The notes under the pieces were generated by a model. It was not told where the DNA came from and ran no database searches. It worked only from the letters and a program-made list of their open reading frames with translations. This document shows positions 44,184-53,421 of a stretch of 64,000 nt of DNA, piece after piece (position 1 is the stretch's first letter; every line of letters starts with the position of its first letter). The position numbers and the translations under genes were made by a program. Origin of the DNA: Parafilimonas terrae (lineage in GTDB: Bacteria; Bacteroidota; Bacteroidia; Chitinophagales; Chitinophagaceae); contig NZ_FOXQ01000003.1 in NCBI RefSeq assembly GCF_900115755.1, positions 124,001-188,000 on the forward strand. The letters are read 5' to 3'.

Positions 44184-45458
44184 ATGAACATCGAACAATA
44201 TAAGCTCAATGAATACAATCAATCAGCACTGAAAGATCATCAGCGCAAATTTGATTTTATTGCTGCTGATATAAAAAGTATTGAAGCCATCCTGCAAAAA
44301 CTTATCAATTTTCAGGTGGCCATTCCATCATGGGCATTAGGTACAGGCGGTACGCGCTTTGCAAGGTTTGCCGGCGGCGGCGAGCCACGCAGCCTTGAAG
44401 AGAAGATTGAAGATATTGGTTTGCTGCATGCATTAAACAAAAGCAGCGGCGCCATCTCTTTACATATTCCATGGGATATACCGGAAAATGCAGCGCATAT
44501 AAAAACACTGGCTGCACAGCATGGCCTTAAGTTCGATGCCATGAACTCCAACACTTTCCAGGACCAGCCTGGCCAGCAGCACAGTTATAAATTCGGCTCC
44601 ATGCAGCATGTAAATAAAGCTATTCGCAAACAGGCTGTTGAACACAATATTGAAGTAATAAAATATGGCGTTGAATTAGGCTCAAAATCGCTCACCGTAT
44701 GGCTTTCAGACGGTTCATGTTTTCCAGGCCAGTTAAATTTCCGGAAGGCTTTTCAAAACACACTGGAAAGTTTGCAGGAAGTGTATGCAGCTTTGCCTGG
44801 TGACTGGAAAATATTTGTGGAATACAAAGCTTTTGAACCCAATTTTTATTCAACAACAGTGGGCGATTGGGGCCAGTCGTTTTTATATGCAAACAAATTA
44901 GGCAACAAAGCATATACCCTGGTTGATCTTGGCCATCATTTACCCAATGCCAACATTGAACAGATTGTTGCTTTATTATTAATGGAAGGCAAGCTGGGCG
45001 GTTTTCATTTTAACGACAGTAAATATGGCGATGATGATTTAACGGTGGGCAGCATTAAGCCTTATCAGCTCTTTTTAATTTTTAATGAACTGGTTGAAGG
45101 CATGGACGCAAAAGGCATGAACCATGCTACAGGCCTTGGCTGGATGATTGATGCAAGCCATAATGTAAAGGACCCGCTGGAAGATTTGCTGCAATCTGTT
45201 GAAGCCATTATGATAACATACGCGCAGGCGTTGCTGGTCGACAGAAATAAACTTAATGAAGCGCAAAACAATAATGATGTTGTAACAGCGCAGGAAATTT
45301 TACAGCAGGCATTTCGTACCGATGTACGCGCCCTGGTGGCAGAAGCAAGATTGAGAAGCGGCGGCGCATTAAACCCGTTAGCAGTTTATCGCAGTGAAAA
45401 AGTAAGGGATAATTTAATTAAGGAAAGAGGCAGCAAAACAGTTGCCACGGGATTATAA
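44184..45458 (+). CDS. rhaI: L-rhamnose isomerase (RhaI type)
   Basis: This 424-residue TIM-barrel sugar isomerase contains IPSWALGTGGTRFARFAGGGEPRSLEEKIED, ISLHIPWD, FVEYKAFEPNFYSTTVGDWGQS, LVDLGHHLPNANIEQIVA and GGFHFNDSKYGDDDLTVGS, whose E, D and H residues bind the two metal ions. It converts L-rhamnose to L-rhamnulose. This is the Pseudomonas stutzeri/Bacteroidota type rather than the E. coli RhaA type. It lies between the four-helix element and the kinase, 49 bases before the latter. Confidence 0.92.
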   Translation: MNIEQYKLNEYNQSALKDHQRKFDFIAADIKSIEAILQKLINFQVAIPSWALGTGGTRFARFAGGGEPRSLEEKIEDIGLLHALNKSSGAISLHIPWDIPENAAHIKTLAAQHGLKFDAMNSNTFQDQPGQQHSYKFGSMQHVNKAIRKQAVEHNIEVIKYGVELGSKSLTVWLSDGSCFPGQLNFRKAFQNTLESLQEVYAALPGDWKIFVEYKAFEPNFYSTTVGDWGQSFLYANKLGNKAYTLVDLGHHLPNANIEQIVALLLMEGKLGGFHFNDSKYGDDDLTVGSIKPYQLFLIFNELVEGMDAKGMNHATGLGWMIDASHNVKDPLEDLLQSVEAIMITYAQALLVDRNKLNEAQNNNDVVTAQEILQQAFRTDVRALVAEARLRSGGALNPLAVYRSEKVRDNLIKERGSKTVATGL

Positions 45459-45506
45459 ACAATAAACTCTTGGAAAGTTTTAAACTTGCCAAAAGTTGTT
45501 AGCAAT

Positions 45507-46889
45507 ATGAACAATCAGAATGTCATCGCCATATTCGATGTAGGTAAAACCAACAAAAAGCTATTCCTGTTCGATGAACAGTATAACATCGTGCACGAAG
45601 AATCAACAAAGCTTAACGAAATAAAGGATGAAGACGGCTTTGAATGCGAAGATGTGCAAACGCTCACGAACTGGATACGTGAAAAGTTTATTGAGGTATC
45701 ATCCAATAATAAATACAATATACAGGCAATAAATTTTTCAGGCTATGGCGCAAGCTTTGTGCACGTTGATAAAAATGGCAAGCCGGTAACACCGTTGTAT
45801 AACTACTTAAAGCCTTACCCGCAAAAACTGCAGCAGGAATTTTATGCTGCTTATGGCGGCGAAAGTTTAATTGCAAGGCAAACTGCTTCGCCTGTTTTAG
45901 GCCATCTTAATTCAGGCATGCAGTTATATTGGTTAAAACACACAAAGCCCGATGTGTTTGCCGCGATTAAGCATTCGCTTCATCTTCCCCAATACCTGAG
46001 CTTTATTATTTCTTCAACGCCGTCATCCGATCTCACCAGCATTGGCTGCCATACCCAATTATGGCATTTCCAAAAAGGCAAATACCACAACTGGGTGTGT
46101 AAAGAAGATATAGATATAAAATTTCCGGCAATATTTAAAAGCAATGCGGTTGTGCAAATTGAAAGTGGCTCAAATAATATTGCTGTGGGCGTTGGCCTGC
46201 ACGATAGTTCTGCAGCCCTTATACCTTATCTCAAATTATTTAAAGAGCCTTTTGTGCTTATTTCTACGGGCACATGGTGCATTAGCTTAAACCCGTTCAA
46301 TGCATCTATACTTACCGATTATGAATTGCACAATGATTGTTTGTGCTATTTAACGTATGAAGGCAAACCCGTAAAGGCATCGCGGTTATTCGCAGGCTAT
46401 GAACATGAACAGCAGGTTAAAAAGCTGGCGCAGCATTTTAACACCAGCGAAGATTATTACAAAACAGTTTTGTTTGATAATGATTTAATGCAAAACCTCG
46501 ACCTGAAAATTGCTACCAAAACCATCAGCAATCAATCTGCAATGGTTCATCGTTCCGCATTTGAAAAGAGGAACCTGCAACATTTTAAAACTTATGAAGA
46601 GGCTTACCACCAGCTAATTTCAGATATTATTGCGCAGCAGGTTTTTTCAACAAAACTGGTGCTTACCAATACGCCCGTTAAACAAATATTTGTTGATGGC
46701 GGCTTTGGCAACAACGATATATATATGAATTTGCTTGCCGCTGCTTTTCCTAATATTAAAGTATTCGCTGCAAGCATACCACAAGCTTCGGCCCTTGGCG
46801 CTGCGCTTGCATTGCACGATCACACGCATGGCGCTTCGCCTGTACCCGATCTCATTCAGCTTAAATATTTTCCGGTTAAAAAAAATTAA
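45507..46889 (+). CDS. FGGY-family rhamnulokinase
   Basis: The protein is 460 residues from MNNQNVIAIFDVGKTNKKLFLFDEQ, which is the FGGY phosphate-1 motif. The substrate-binding QLYWLKHTKPDVF, the ATP-domain LISTGTWCISLNPF, and the adenosine motif KQIFVDGGFGNNDIYMNLLAAAFPNIKVF with ASALGAALALH are present. Sequence alone gives only an FGGY sugar kinase; the operon makes rhamnulose the clear substrate. An upstream in-frame ATG-like start at 45486 adds seven residues and is less convincing. Confidence 0.88.
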   Translation: MNNQNVIAIFDVGKTNKKLFLFDEQYNIVHEESTKLNEIKDEDGFECEDVQTLTNWIREKFIEVSSNNKYNIQAINFSGYGASFVHVDKNGKPVTPLYNYLKPYPQKLQQEFYAAYGGESLIARQTASPVLGHLNSGMQLYWLKHTKPDVFAAIKHSLHLPQYLSFIISSTPSSDLTSIGCHTQLWHFQKGKYHNWVCKEDIDIKFPAIFKSNAVVQIESGSNNIAVGVGLHDSSAALIPYLKLFKEPFVLISTGTWCISLNPFNASILTDYELHNDCLCYLTYEGKPVKASRLFAGYEHEQQVKKLAQHFNTSEDYYKTVLFDNDLMQNLDLKIATKTISNQSAMVHRSAFEKRNLQHFKTYEEAYHQLISDIIAQQVFSTKLVLTNTPVKQIFVDGGFGNNDIYMNLLAAAFPNIKVFAASIPQASALGAALALHDHTHGASPVPDLIQLKYFPVKKN

Positions 46890-46892
46890 TAC

Positions 46893-49148
46893 TTGCAAAC
46901 ATTTAAGTTTATGCACCGCAATCTTACAATTGTATTATTCTTTATTTTCCCAATATCGCAGTTATGCGCACAACAATCTTATTCGCCTTTTTTGGAAGAA
47001 CTCCAAACTGCCGACTGGCTTATTCAACCCGTTAATCAAAAAGCAGGGGTTTATTATACGGCAGATAAGAAAGGGATTATTTTATACAACGGCCTTACAA
47101 AAAGAACATTCACATTGGCGCCGGGCTTTGCCTGCATTGATTATAAAAATATGAGCAACGGCCAGCAGCTTTTACGTTCTGTGCAGCCTGAAGCGAAGCT
47201 TACTATTGATGACTCAGCATACAATGTTGGCGGCTTGTACGGGCAAACAGAAAATGCTTATCTGCTACCTTCATGGATAAATAGTTTTACAACAAACAAT
47301 GCAGGTTTTGTTTACAAAAATTTTTCGGTGAGCGATATGCAACCCTTTCTTAACTGGAAGTGCACCACATGGGCATTCAATAAAAAGCAGGCAACAGGTA
47401 AAATGCTTACCATTTATTTTGAAGGCAACCGCGAAGCTGTAAAAAACATTACTGTAGAAATTAAGTATGAAATATACGATGGCCTGCCGCTGATAACAAA
47501 ATCGCTTGTTATTAAAAATAACAGTAACAAAGCTGTAAAGCTTAACCGTGTAATAAACGAGGTGTTAGGTGTTGTGGAAGAAGGCAGCGCCGTTGTGGGC
47601 TCTGAAGAAAAAATGGCAAAGCAGCATGGCATTTATATTGAAAGCAATTATGCTTTTAATAATTCCATGAATTATAATGAAAGCGATCAAACCACGCATT
47701 GGCAAAAAGATACCACTTACACTTCGCAGGTAAATTATAATTTAACCACACCCTGTTTATTGCAGGTATATGCTGAAAATGCGCCAGGTATTGCATTACA
47801 GCCAGGTGAAACGTTTCATTCTATTCGCACCAACGAATTGCTGCTGGATAGTTACGACCGTGAAAGGCGCGGATTAATGGTGCAACAGATGTATAGGACC
47901 GTTGCGCCGTGGACAACCCAAAACCCCATCTTCATGCACCTCGTAAGCAAAAACGATGAAGAAGTTTACAATGCGATTGACCAGTGCGCAGCCACTGGTT
48001 ATGAAGCATTGATATTAAGCTTTGGCAGCCATTGCAAGATGGAAGACACATCGGCTGCCAACATTCAGCACTGGAAAAAAATAGCTGGTTATGCGCATAG
48101 CAAAAACATTTTAATTGGCTGTTATTCTTTATTCAGTTCAAGACATATCAGCGATAGCGATGACGTTATCAATCCTGCTACCGGAAAACCCGGCGGCGCC
48201 TTTTTTGGCAATGCGCCCTGTTATGGCAGTAAATGGGGATTAACCTATCGCGATAAGATAAAATATTTCTTTGCGCAAACTGATTTCAATATTTGGGAAA
48301 ATGACGGCCCCTACCCCGGCGATATATGCGCTTCAACAACGCATCCCGGCCATAAGGATAAAGATGACAGCCAATGGCGACAGATGGAAATTCAAAAAGA
48401 ATTATATCACTGGCTGAATGAAAGGGGCGTGTATATAAATGCACCTGACTGGTATATATTGGATGGAACCAACAAGTTGCCTTTAGGCTACAGGGAAGCA
48501 AATTTTTCATTGCCAAGAGATCAGCAAAAAATATTAAACAGGCAAAATATTTTTGATGGCACCTGGGAAAAAACACCATCGATGGGCTGGGGCTTTGTGC
48601 CGCTTACAGTTTACCAGGGCGGCGGCGCAGAAGCAGTACTGGAGCCACTTTCAGCGCATTTAAAAGATTATGAACAATTGATGATGCAGTATTACGGCGC
48701 CGGCATACAGGCTTGCTACCGCGGGCCAAGATTATATGATAATGATACAACCAAAGCAACTGTAATAAAAGTAATTAACTGGTACAAACAGCATCGCGGT
48801 ATTTTAAATTCATCTGTTATTCATTTACGCCGCGCCGATGGCCGCGACTGGGATGGCTGGATGCATATAAACCCATCATTAAAAGAAAAAGCGCTGGTAA
48901 TGTTGTTTAATCCAACAAAGGAAAAGATAACCCGCAACATTAAGCTGCCCTTATATTATGCAGGTTTAAATAACAAAGCATCAATAAGTATTATGGGTGC
49001 ACCTGCTGTAACAATGCAGCTTGACCGCAGCTATAACATTTCATTGCCTGTAACTTTAAATGCAGGTGAATATAAATGGATAGTGATAGAGCAAAACGGG
49101 TTTAATGAAGCGCATACCAACCAGCTTCAGCATGCTGCCGGGCATTAA
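46893..49148 (+). CDS. Putative secreted glycoside hydrolase, family not recognised (GH36-like architecture)
   Basis: The protein is 751 residues, or 745 from the ATG at 46911, which gives the better signal peptide MHRNLTIVLFFIFPISQLCAQ. The N-terminal third reads as a beta-sandwich (TVEIKYEIYDGLPLITKSLVIKNNSNKAVKLN), as in GH36/GH31-type enzymes. The centre reads as a barrel with YEALILSFGSHCKMED, NIWENDGPYPGDICAST and YYGAGIQACYRGPRLYDND, and the C-terminus as a small sandwich. D/E residues in WENDGPYPGD are candidate catalytic acids. I cannot name a family. It is 3 bases after the kinase stop, so a substrate containing rhamnose is likely. Its stop overlaps that of the convergent AraC gene by 4 bases. 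Confidence 0.65.
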   Translation: MQTFKFMHRNLTIVLFFIFPISQLCAQQSYSPFLEELQTADWLIQPVNQKAGVYYTADKKGIILYNGLTKRTFTLAPGFACIDYKNMSNGQQLLRSVQPEAKLTIDDSAYNVGGLYGQTENAYLLPSWINSFTTNNAGFVYKNFSVSDMQPFLNWKCTTWAFNKKQATGKMLTIYFEGNREAVKNITVEIKYEIYDGLPLITKSLVIKNNSNKAVKLNRVINEVLGVVEEGSAVVGSEEKMAKQHGIYIESNYAFNNSMNYNESDQTTHWQKDTTYTSQVNYNLTTPCLLQVYAENAPGIALQPGETFHSIRTNELLLDSYDRERRGLMVQQMYRTVAPWTTQNPIFMHLVSKNDEEVYNAIDQCAATGYEALILSFGSHCKMEDTSAANIQHWKKIAGYAHSKNILIGCYSLFSSRHISDSDDVINPATGKPGGAFFGNAPCYGSKWGLTYRDKIKYFFAQTDFNIWENDGPYPGDICASTTHPGHKDKDDSQWRQMEIQKELYHWLNERGVYINAPDWYILDGTNKLPLGYREANFSLPRDQQKILNRQNIFDGTWEKTPSMGWGFVPLTVYQGGGAEAVLEPLSAHLKDYEQLMMQYYGAGIQACYRGPRLYDNDTTKATVIKVINWYKQHRGILNSSVIHLRRADGRDWDGWMHINPSLKEKALVMLFNPTKEKITRNIKLPLYYAGLNNKASISIMGAPAVTMQLDRSYNISLPVTLNAGEYKWIVIEQNGFNEAHTNQLQHAAGH

Positions 49149-50029
49149 ATAAACGACCTTGTTCCGTAAGCATTATAGGCATCGCGAAATTCCTTTGGCG
49201 TGCAGCCTTTCTTCTTCCTGAATATGCGGTTAAAATTGGAGATATTATTAAAGCCGCATTTATAACCCACTTCGGTTATGTTATGCGTTGTATCAATCAG
49301 CATGCGGCTGGCCTGGCCTAACCTTATTTCGTTTACCGTATCAATAAAAGTGCGGCCGGTTCTTGCTTTAAAAAAACGGCTGAAAGAAATATCGGTCATG
49401 GAAGCAATGCGGGCCGCTTCAGATAAGGTTATGTTTTTAGAGAAATTAAGATTGATATACTCCATTACTTTTTCAATGCGCCGGCTGCCATAAGAAAATG
49501 CTTCAAGACTGCTGAATGCGCCATCGGAGAGAATGCGCATGTTACGAGAAGCAGAAAGATCGTGCAGCAGGCTCATCAGTTCAAGCACAGAATCAAAACC
49601 CTGCTTCTTTAAAAGCGCAAACAACCTTGGTTCAATGGCTGTAATTGTTTCTTTTGAAAACAATACGCCCCGCAGCGACCGTTCCAGCAGGTTTTTTATA
49701 AAATGCATCTGGTTGCGGTTAAGAAATTTTTCATCAAACAGGTCGCGGTGAAACTGAATAGTTATCTCTTTAATCTCTTTGCTTTTGCATTTATGATTAA
49801 ACCATCCGTGCTGCAAATTAGGGCCAACCAACACCAGCTCAAGATCATCTATAGCTTCAATATGATCACCAATAATGCGTTGTGCATTCCTCGCATTCTG
49901 AATAAAATTCAGTTCAAATTCTTCATGATAATGTAAGGGAAAATCAAACTTATCCTTTGTGCGGGAGAAGATAGTAAAACAGTCATTTTTTGTAAGCGGA
50001 ATAATTTCCCTCAGTAATTCAGCAGCCAT
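49145..50029 (-). CDS. AraC-family transcriptional regulator
   Basis: This 294-residue regulator has an N-terminal cupin-like domain (FPLHYHEEFELNFIQNARNAQRIIGDHIEAIDDLELVLVGPNLQHGWF) and a C-terminal double helix-turn-helix (MEYINLNFSKNITLSEAARIASMTDISFSRFFKARTGRTFIDTVNEIRLGQASRMLIDTTHNITEVGYKCGFNNISNFNRIFRKKKGCTPKEFRDAY). It is divergent from susC across 191 bases with two direct repeats, so it probably controls the mannan locus in response to a sugar, in place of the hybrid two-component system common in such loci. Confidence 0.9.
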   Translation of the reverse strand: MAAELLREIIPLTKNDCFTIFSRTKDKFDFPLHYHEEFELNFIQNARNAQRIIGDHIEAIDDLELVLVGPNLQHGWFNHKCKSKEIKEITIQFHRDLFDEKFLNRNQMHFIKNLLERSLRGVLFSKETITAIEPRLFALLKKQGFDSVLELMSLLHDLSASRNMRILSDGAFSSLEAFSYGSRRIEKVMEYINLNFSKNITLSEAARIASMTDISFSRFFKARTGRTFIDTVNEIRLGQASRMLIDTTHNITEVGYKCGFNNISNFNRIFRKKKGCTPKEFRDAYNAYGTRSFI

Positions 50030-50057
50030 TTTAAGTAAATATCGTTAGTTGTATGGG

Positions 50058-50211
50058 TAAAAAAGTATTAGTACAATGTAATAATAAATAACATATTTTA
50101 TATCTAAACGTAATCGGTTTATATTTTTAAAAGGCCTATTATAAAAATATGAATAACGGATAAAAAAGTATTGTTATTGAAACAGGTATTGTAAATATTT
50201 TTGTTGAAACA
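50058..50211. promoter_or_regulatory. Divergent AraC/susC control region with direct repeats and susC promoter
   Basis: TAAAAAAGTATT occurs at 50058-50069 and 50161-50172 in the same orientation, and TTGAAACA at 50177-50184 and 50204-50211. TATTTTTG at 50196-50203 matches TAnnTTTG, with TTG at 50171 spaced 22 bases away, so transcription of susC would start near 50210. The direct repeats are candidate AraC half-sites. Confidence 0.5.
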
Positions 50212-50220
50212 ACTTGTCGT

Positions 50221-53200
50221 ATGATGAAATTGATAAAACCAGGACTAACCTGTTTTTTTCTGCTTGCCCTTTTCCATATTTCTTTAGCGCAAACCAGAAC
50301 AATTACAGGGTCTGTTACAGACAGCAGCGGCACCCCGCTGGCGGGGGCAACTGTTTCCGTAAAAAATTCAACAGCTATTGCACTCACCGATCTCAAAGGC
50401 GCATTTTCTTTAAGGCTGCCGGCAAATGCCGAAACATTAGTGGTGAGTTATGTGGGTATGATTGCAAGGGAAATTCCTATCGGCAGCAACTCCTCTTTCA
50501 CCGTTACACTTCAATCCGCTGGCGCGCAGTTAGGCGATGTGGTGGTAGTGGGCTATGGCACAGCCAGAAAAGCCAATCTTACAACTGCACAAACTTCTGT
50601 ATCGGCAACAGCCATTGAAAAAACAGTAAATACAACGATTGAGCAGGCATTGCAGGGCCGTGCTGCCGGCGTGTATGTTACGCAAAATTCAGGGCAGCCG
50701 GGCGGTGGGTTATCGGTAAATATCAGGGGCATAAGTACTTTAAATGGCACTACCCAGCCATTATATGTAATTGATGGCGTACAAATACAGGCCAGTGAAG
50801 ATGTGTCGTACGGCAATGCCAGTTCTACTAACACACTCGCAGGTTTAAACCCCTCTGATATAGATGATATACAAATATTGGAAGGGCCATCTGCTACAGC
50901 TATTTATGGTTCCCGCGGAACAAACGGTGTGATAATAATTACAACAAAGCGTGGCAAAGCAGGTGAATTTAAAATCAATTATGGATATCAATACAACCTT
51001 CAAACACCGCCCGACCATCTTTCTGTAATGAACCTGCAGCAATATGCAAGCATGGTTAAACAATATCACAACCTTGCGGGAGGCGAAACCCCTGATGAAT
51101 TTTTAGACTCTTCTTTATTAGGAGAAGGAACAGACTGGCAAGGCGAGTTATTTAATAATGCCGCTATGAACAAACACCAATTAAACCTGAGTGGCGGAAG
51201 CGGTAATACCACTTACTATCTCTCCGGTGAATATTTAAACCAGGATGGTGTGGCAGAAGGTTCTGGTTTTAAAAGATATGGCGTAAGGCTAAACCTTGAT
51301 AACAAGCCAAGGCCCTGGTTAACTATTGGTACAAATCTTAGTTTCAATCAAACAAACGAAAACCTTGTTACAACCAATTATGGCGATGCCGGCAGCCCGC
51401 TTATAGCCAATGCATTAAGGTTAACGCCTCAAATACCGGTAACCAATTTTGATGGCTCCTGGGGAGGCAGCGACCCGGTGAATGGCGCTAACCAGTTTGC
51501 ACCTATTAACCCCATTGCACTGGCCAACCTCATTACCAATAAAAATATGAAAAGACAGTTTTTGGGAGGCCTGAATATTGGTATAACCATTTTGCCCGGC
51601 CTTGTGCTCAGGAGTTCTTTTAACGGCAACATCGGCAATGGCCTTTCTACTTATTATACGCCTACTTATAATATTGACCAGTGGCATATAAATACAATAG
51701 CTTCTTTAACTACCGGCACCTACTCAAGCTGGTATTGGAACTGGAACGAACTGATTGAATACAACAAGCAAATAGGCAAACATAATTTAGGCCTGATGAT
51801 AAGCCACGAAGCGCAGGAGTCTCAATGGAAGGCATTAAGCGCAGGCAGAACAGGCTTTCTCACAAACGATATTTTTGATGTAGAAGCTGGCGATCCGCTC
51901 TCGGCCACCAATAGCGGGGGCACTTATCCCTGGTCAATGGAATCTTATTTGGGAAGGTTGAATTATAATTATGATAACCGCTATTTATTAACGGCCACTT
52001 ACAGAAGAGATGGCTCACCAAATTTTGGCGCTGATAAAAGATGGGGCAGTTTTCCTTCCATATCAGTAGCATGGCGGTTAAGCCAGGAAAAATTCTTTAA
52101 TATTCCCTGGATGAGTGAAGCCAAACTGAGATATGAAACAGGTTTAACCGGCAACCAGGGCAACACCAGTTCAGGCGTTTACGCCGCTATGGCTACCGGC
52201 GCCACACAATGGGGCACAGGTTTTTTGCCATCAACCTTTACCAATCCTGAACTTCAATGGGAAGAAACCAATACCAATAACTTTGGCCTGAACCTGGGCT
52301 TTGTAAAAAACAGAATAACAGTTGATGCAAACTATTATACCCGTGATGTAAGCAACATGCTGATGCCTGCCAGCCTGCCCTGGTACATGGGCACCAATAA
52401 CAGCCCCGGTTCCGTTGGCGCACCCCAGGTTAATGCCGGCTCATTAAAAACAAAAGGCTGGGACATAACTATAAACGCAGCTATAATCGACAATAAAAAC
52501 TTTAAATGGAATTCCAACTTTAATATCTCACACTATAAGAGCACTATCACTTCCCTGAATTCAGACATGGCCTTCTTCGAAAGATCTTCCTGGTGGATGA
52601 ATAACTGGACGCAACGTTCTGCCATTGGCTACCAGCCCTGGCTGTTCAGGGGATATATAGCAGACGGCCTCTTTCAATCTGTAGAAGATATTGAAAACAG
52701 CCCGGTCCCTGTTGACAATACAGGCGCCAGGATACCAGCCAATCAAAGTACCGGCTTATGGGTAGGCGATGTGAAATATAAAGATATTAACGGTGACGGT
52801 ATTATAACGGTAGATGATATGACCAATATCGGCAATCCCTGGCCTAAGCTTACCGGCGGTTTTACAAACACTTTTAATTATAAAGGTTTTGAACTAAGCA
52901 TCCTGATAATAGGAACTTATGGCAATGATGTTTACAATTACATAGTACAGGATGCAAGCAATCCCAACAATATTAACCTGAGCAGGAATTTAATGACAGA
53001 TGTGATGGGCTATGCTAAGTTAACCGATGATGGCGCCGGCAAGGTAGCTATATCAAATTCTGGAACAAAAATACCAAGAATAACCAGTGGCCAAATAGCT
53101 GCCGACAATAACTTCAACAGGATATCAAGCCGGTTTGTGGAAGATGGCTCTTACCTGCGTATAAAAAACATCTCATTATCTTATGATTTTCCTGCACAAT

Positions 53201-53409
53201 GGTTAGGCTATGCCAAAGTGATAAAAGGCCTGCGGGCAACTATAGGCACACAAAACCTGGCTACGTTTACCAAATACAAAGGTTACGATCCTGAAGTAGG
53301 CTCTTACGTAGGCACCGGTTCAGCATCAAATAACCAGGCCATTGGTATAGATTTCGGCCGCTACCCGCTAACCAGAATGTATAACGTTGCGGTAAGCGTA
53401 AACTTTTAA
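50221..53409 (+). CDS. SusC/RagA-family TonB-dependent outer-membrane transporter
   Basis: This 1062-residue protein has a signal peptide (MMKLIKPGLTCFFLLALFHISLAQ), an N-terminal carboxypeptidase-like domain (RTITGSVTDSSGTPLAGATVSVKNS, about 25-100), TonB-box-like GDVVVVGYGTARKANLT, the plug with VNIRGISTLNGTTQPLYVIDGVQI and the SusC signature, then a 22-strand barrel ending in LTRMYNVAVSVNF. It imports oligosaccharides captured by its SusD lid. The SusD gene follows after 12 bases. Context with GH26 and GH130 points to manno-oligosaccharides. Confidence 0.96.
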   Translation: MMKLIKPGLTCFFLLALFHISLAQTRTITGSVTDSSGTPLAGATVSVKNSTAIALTDLKGAFSLRLPANAETLVVSYVGMIAREIPIGSNSSFTVTLQSAGAQLGDVVVVGYGTARKANLTTAQTSVSATAIEKTVNTTIEQALQGRAAGVYVTQNSGQPGGGLSVNIRGISTLNGTTQPLYVIDGVQIQASEDVSYGNASSTNTLAGLNPSDIDDIQILEGPSATAIYGSRGTNGVIIITTKRGKAGEFKINYGYQYNLQTPPDHLSVMNLQQYASMVKQYHNLAGGETPDEFLDSSLLGEGTDWQGELFNNAAMNKHQLNLSGGSGNTTYYLSGEYLNQDGVAEGSGFKRYGVRLNLDNKPRPWLTIGTNLSFNQTNENLVTTNYGDAGSPLIANALRLTPQIPVTNFDGSWGGSDPVNGANQFAPINPIALANLITNKNMKRQFLGGLNIGITILPGLVLRSSFNGNIGNGLSTYYTPTYNIDQWHINTIASLTTGTYSSWYWNWNELIEYNKQIGKHNLGLMISHEAQESQWKALSAGRTGFLTNDIFDVEAGDPLSATNSGGTYPWSMESYLGRLNYNYDNRYLLTATYRRDGSPNFGADKRWGSFPSISVAWRLSQEKFFNIPWMSEAKLRYETGLTGNQGNTSSGVYAAMATGATQWGTGFLPSTFTNPELQWEETNTNNFGLNLGFVKNRITVDANYYTRDVSNMLMPASLPWYMGTNNSPGSVGAPQVNAGSLKTKGWDITINAAIIDNKNFKWNSNFNISHYKSTITSLNSDMAFFERSSWWMNNWTQRSAIGYQPWLFRGYIADGLFQSVEDIENSPVPVDNTGARIPANQSTGLWVGDVKYKDINGDGIITVDDMTNIGNPWPKLTGGFTNTFNYKGFELSILIIGTYGNDVYNYIVQDASNPNNINLSRNLMTDVMGYAKLTDDGAGKVAISNSGTKIPRITSGQIAADNNFNRISSRFVEDGSYLRIKNISLSYDFPAQWLGYAKVIKGLRATIGTQNLATFTKYKGYDPEVGSYVGTGSASNNQAIGIDFGRYPLTRMYNVAVSVNF

Positions 53410-53421
53410 ACTACTGTGAAT

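Noticed and set aside
46735-47154. 139-codon frame overlapping the end of rhamnulokinase and the start of the glycosidase
   Set aside because: It runs in another frame across two well-supported genes and has no signal or domain.
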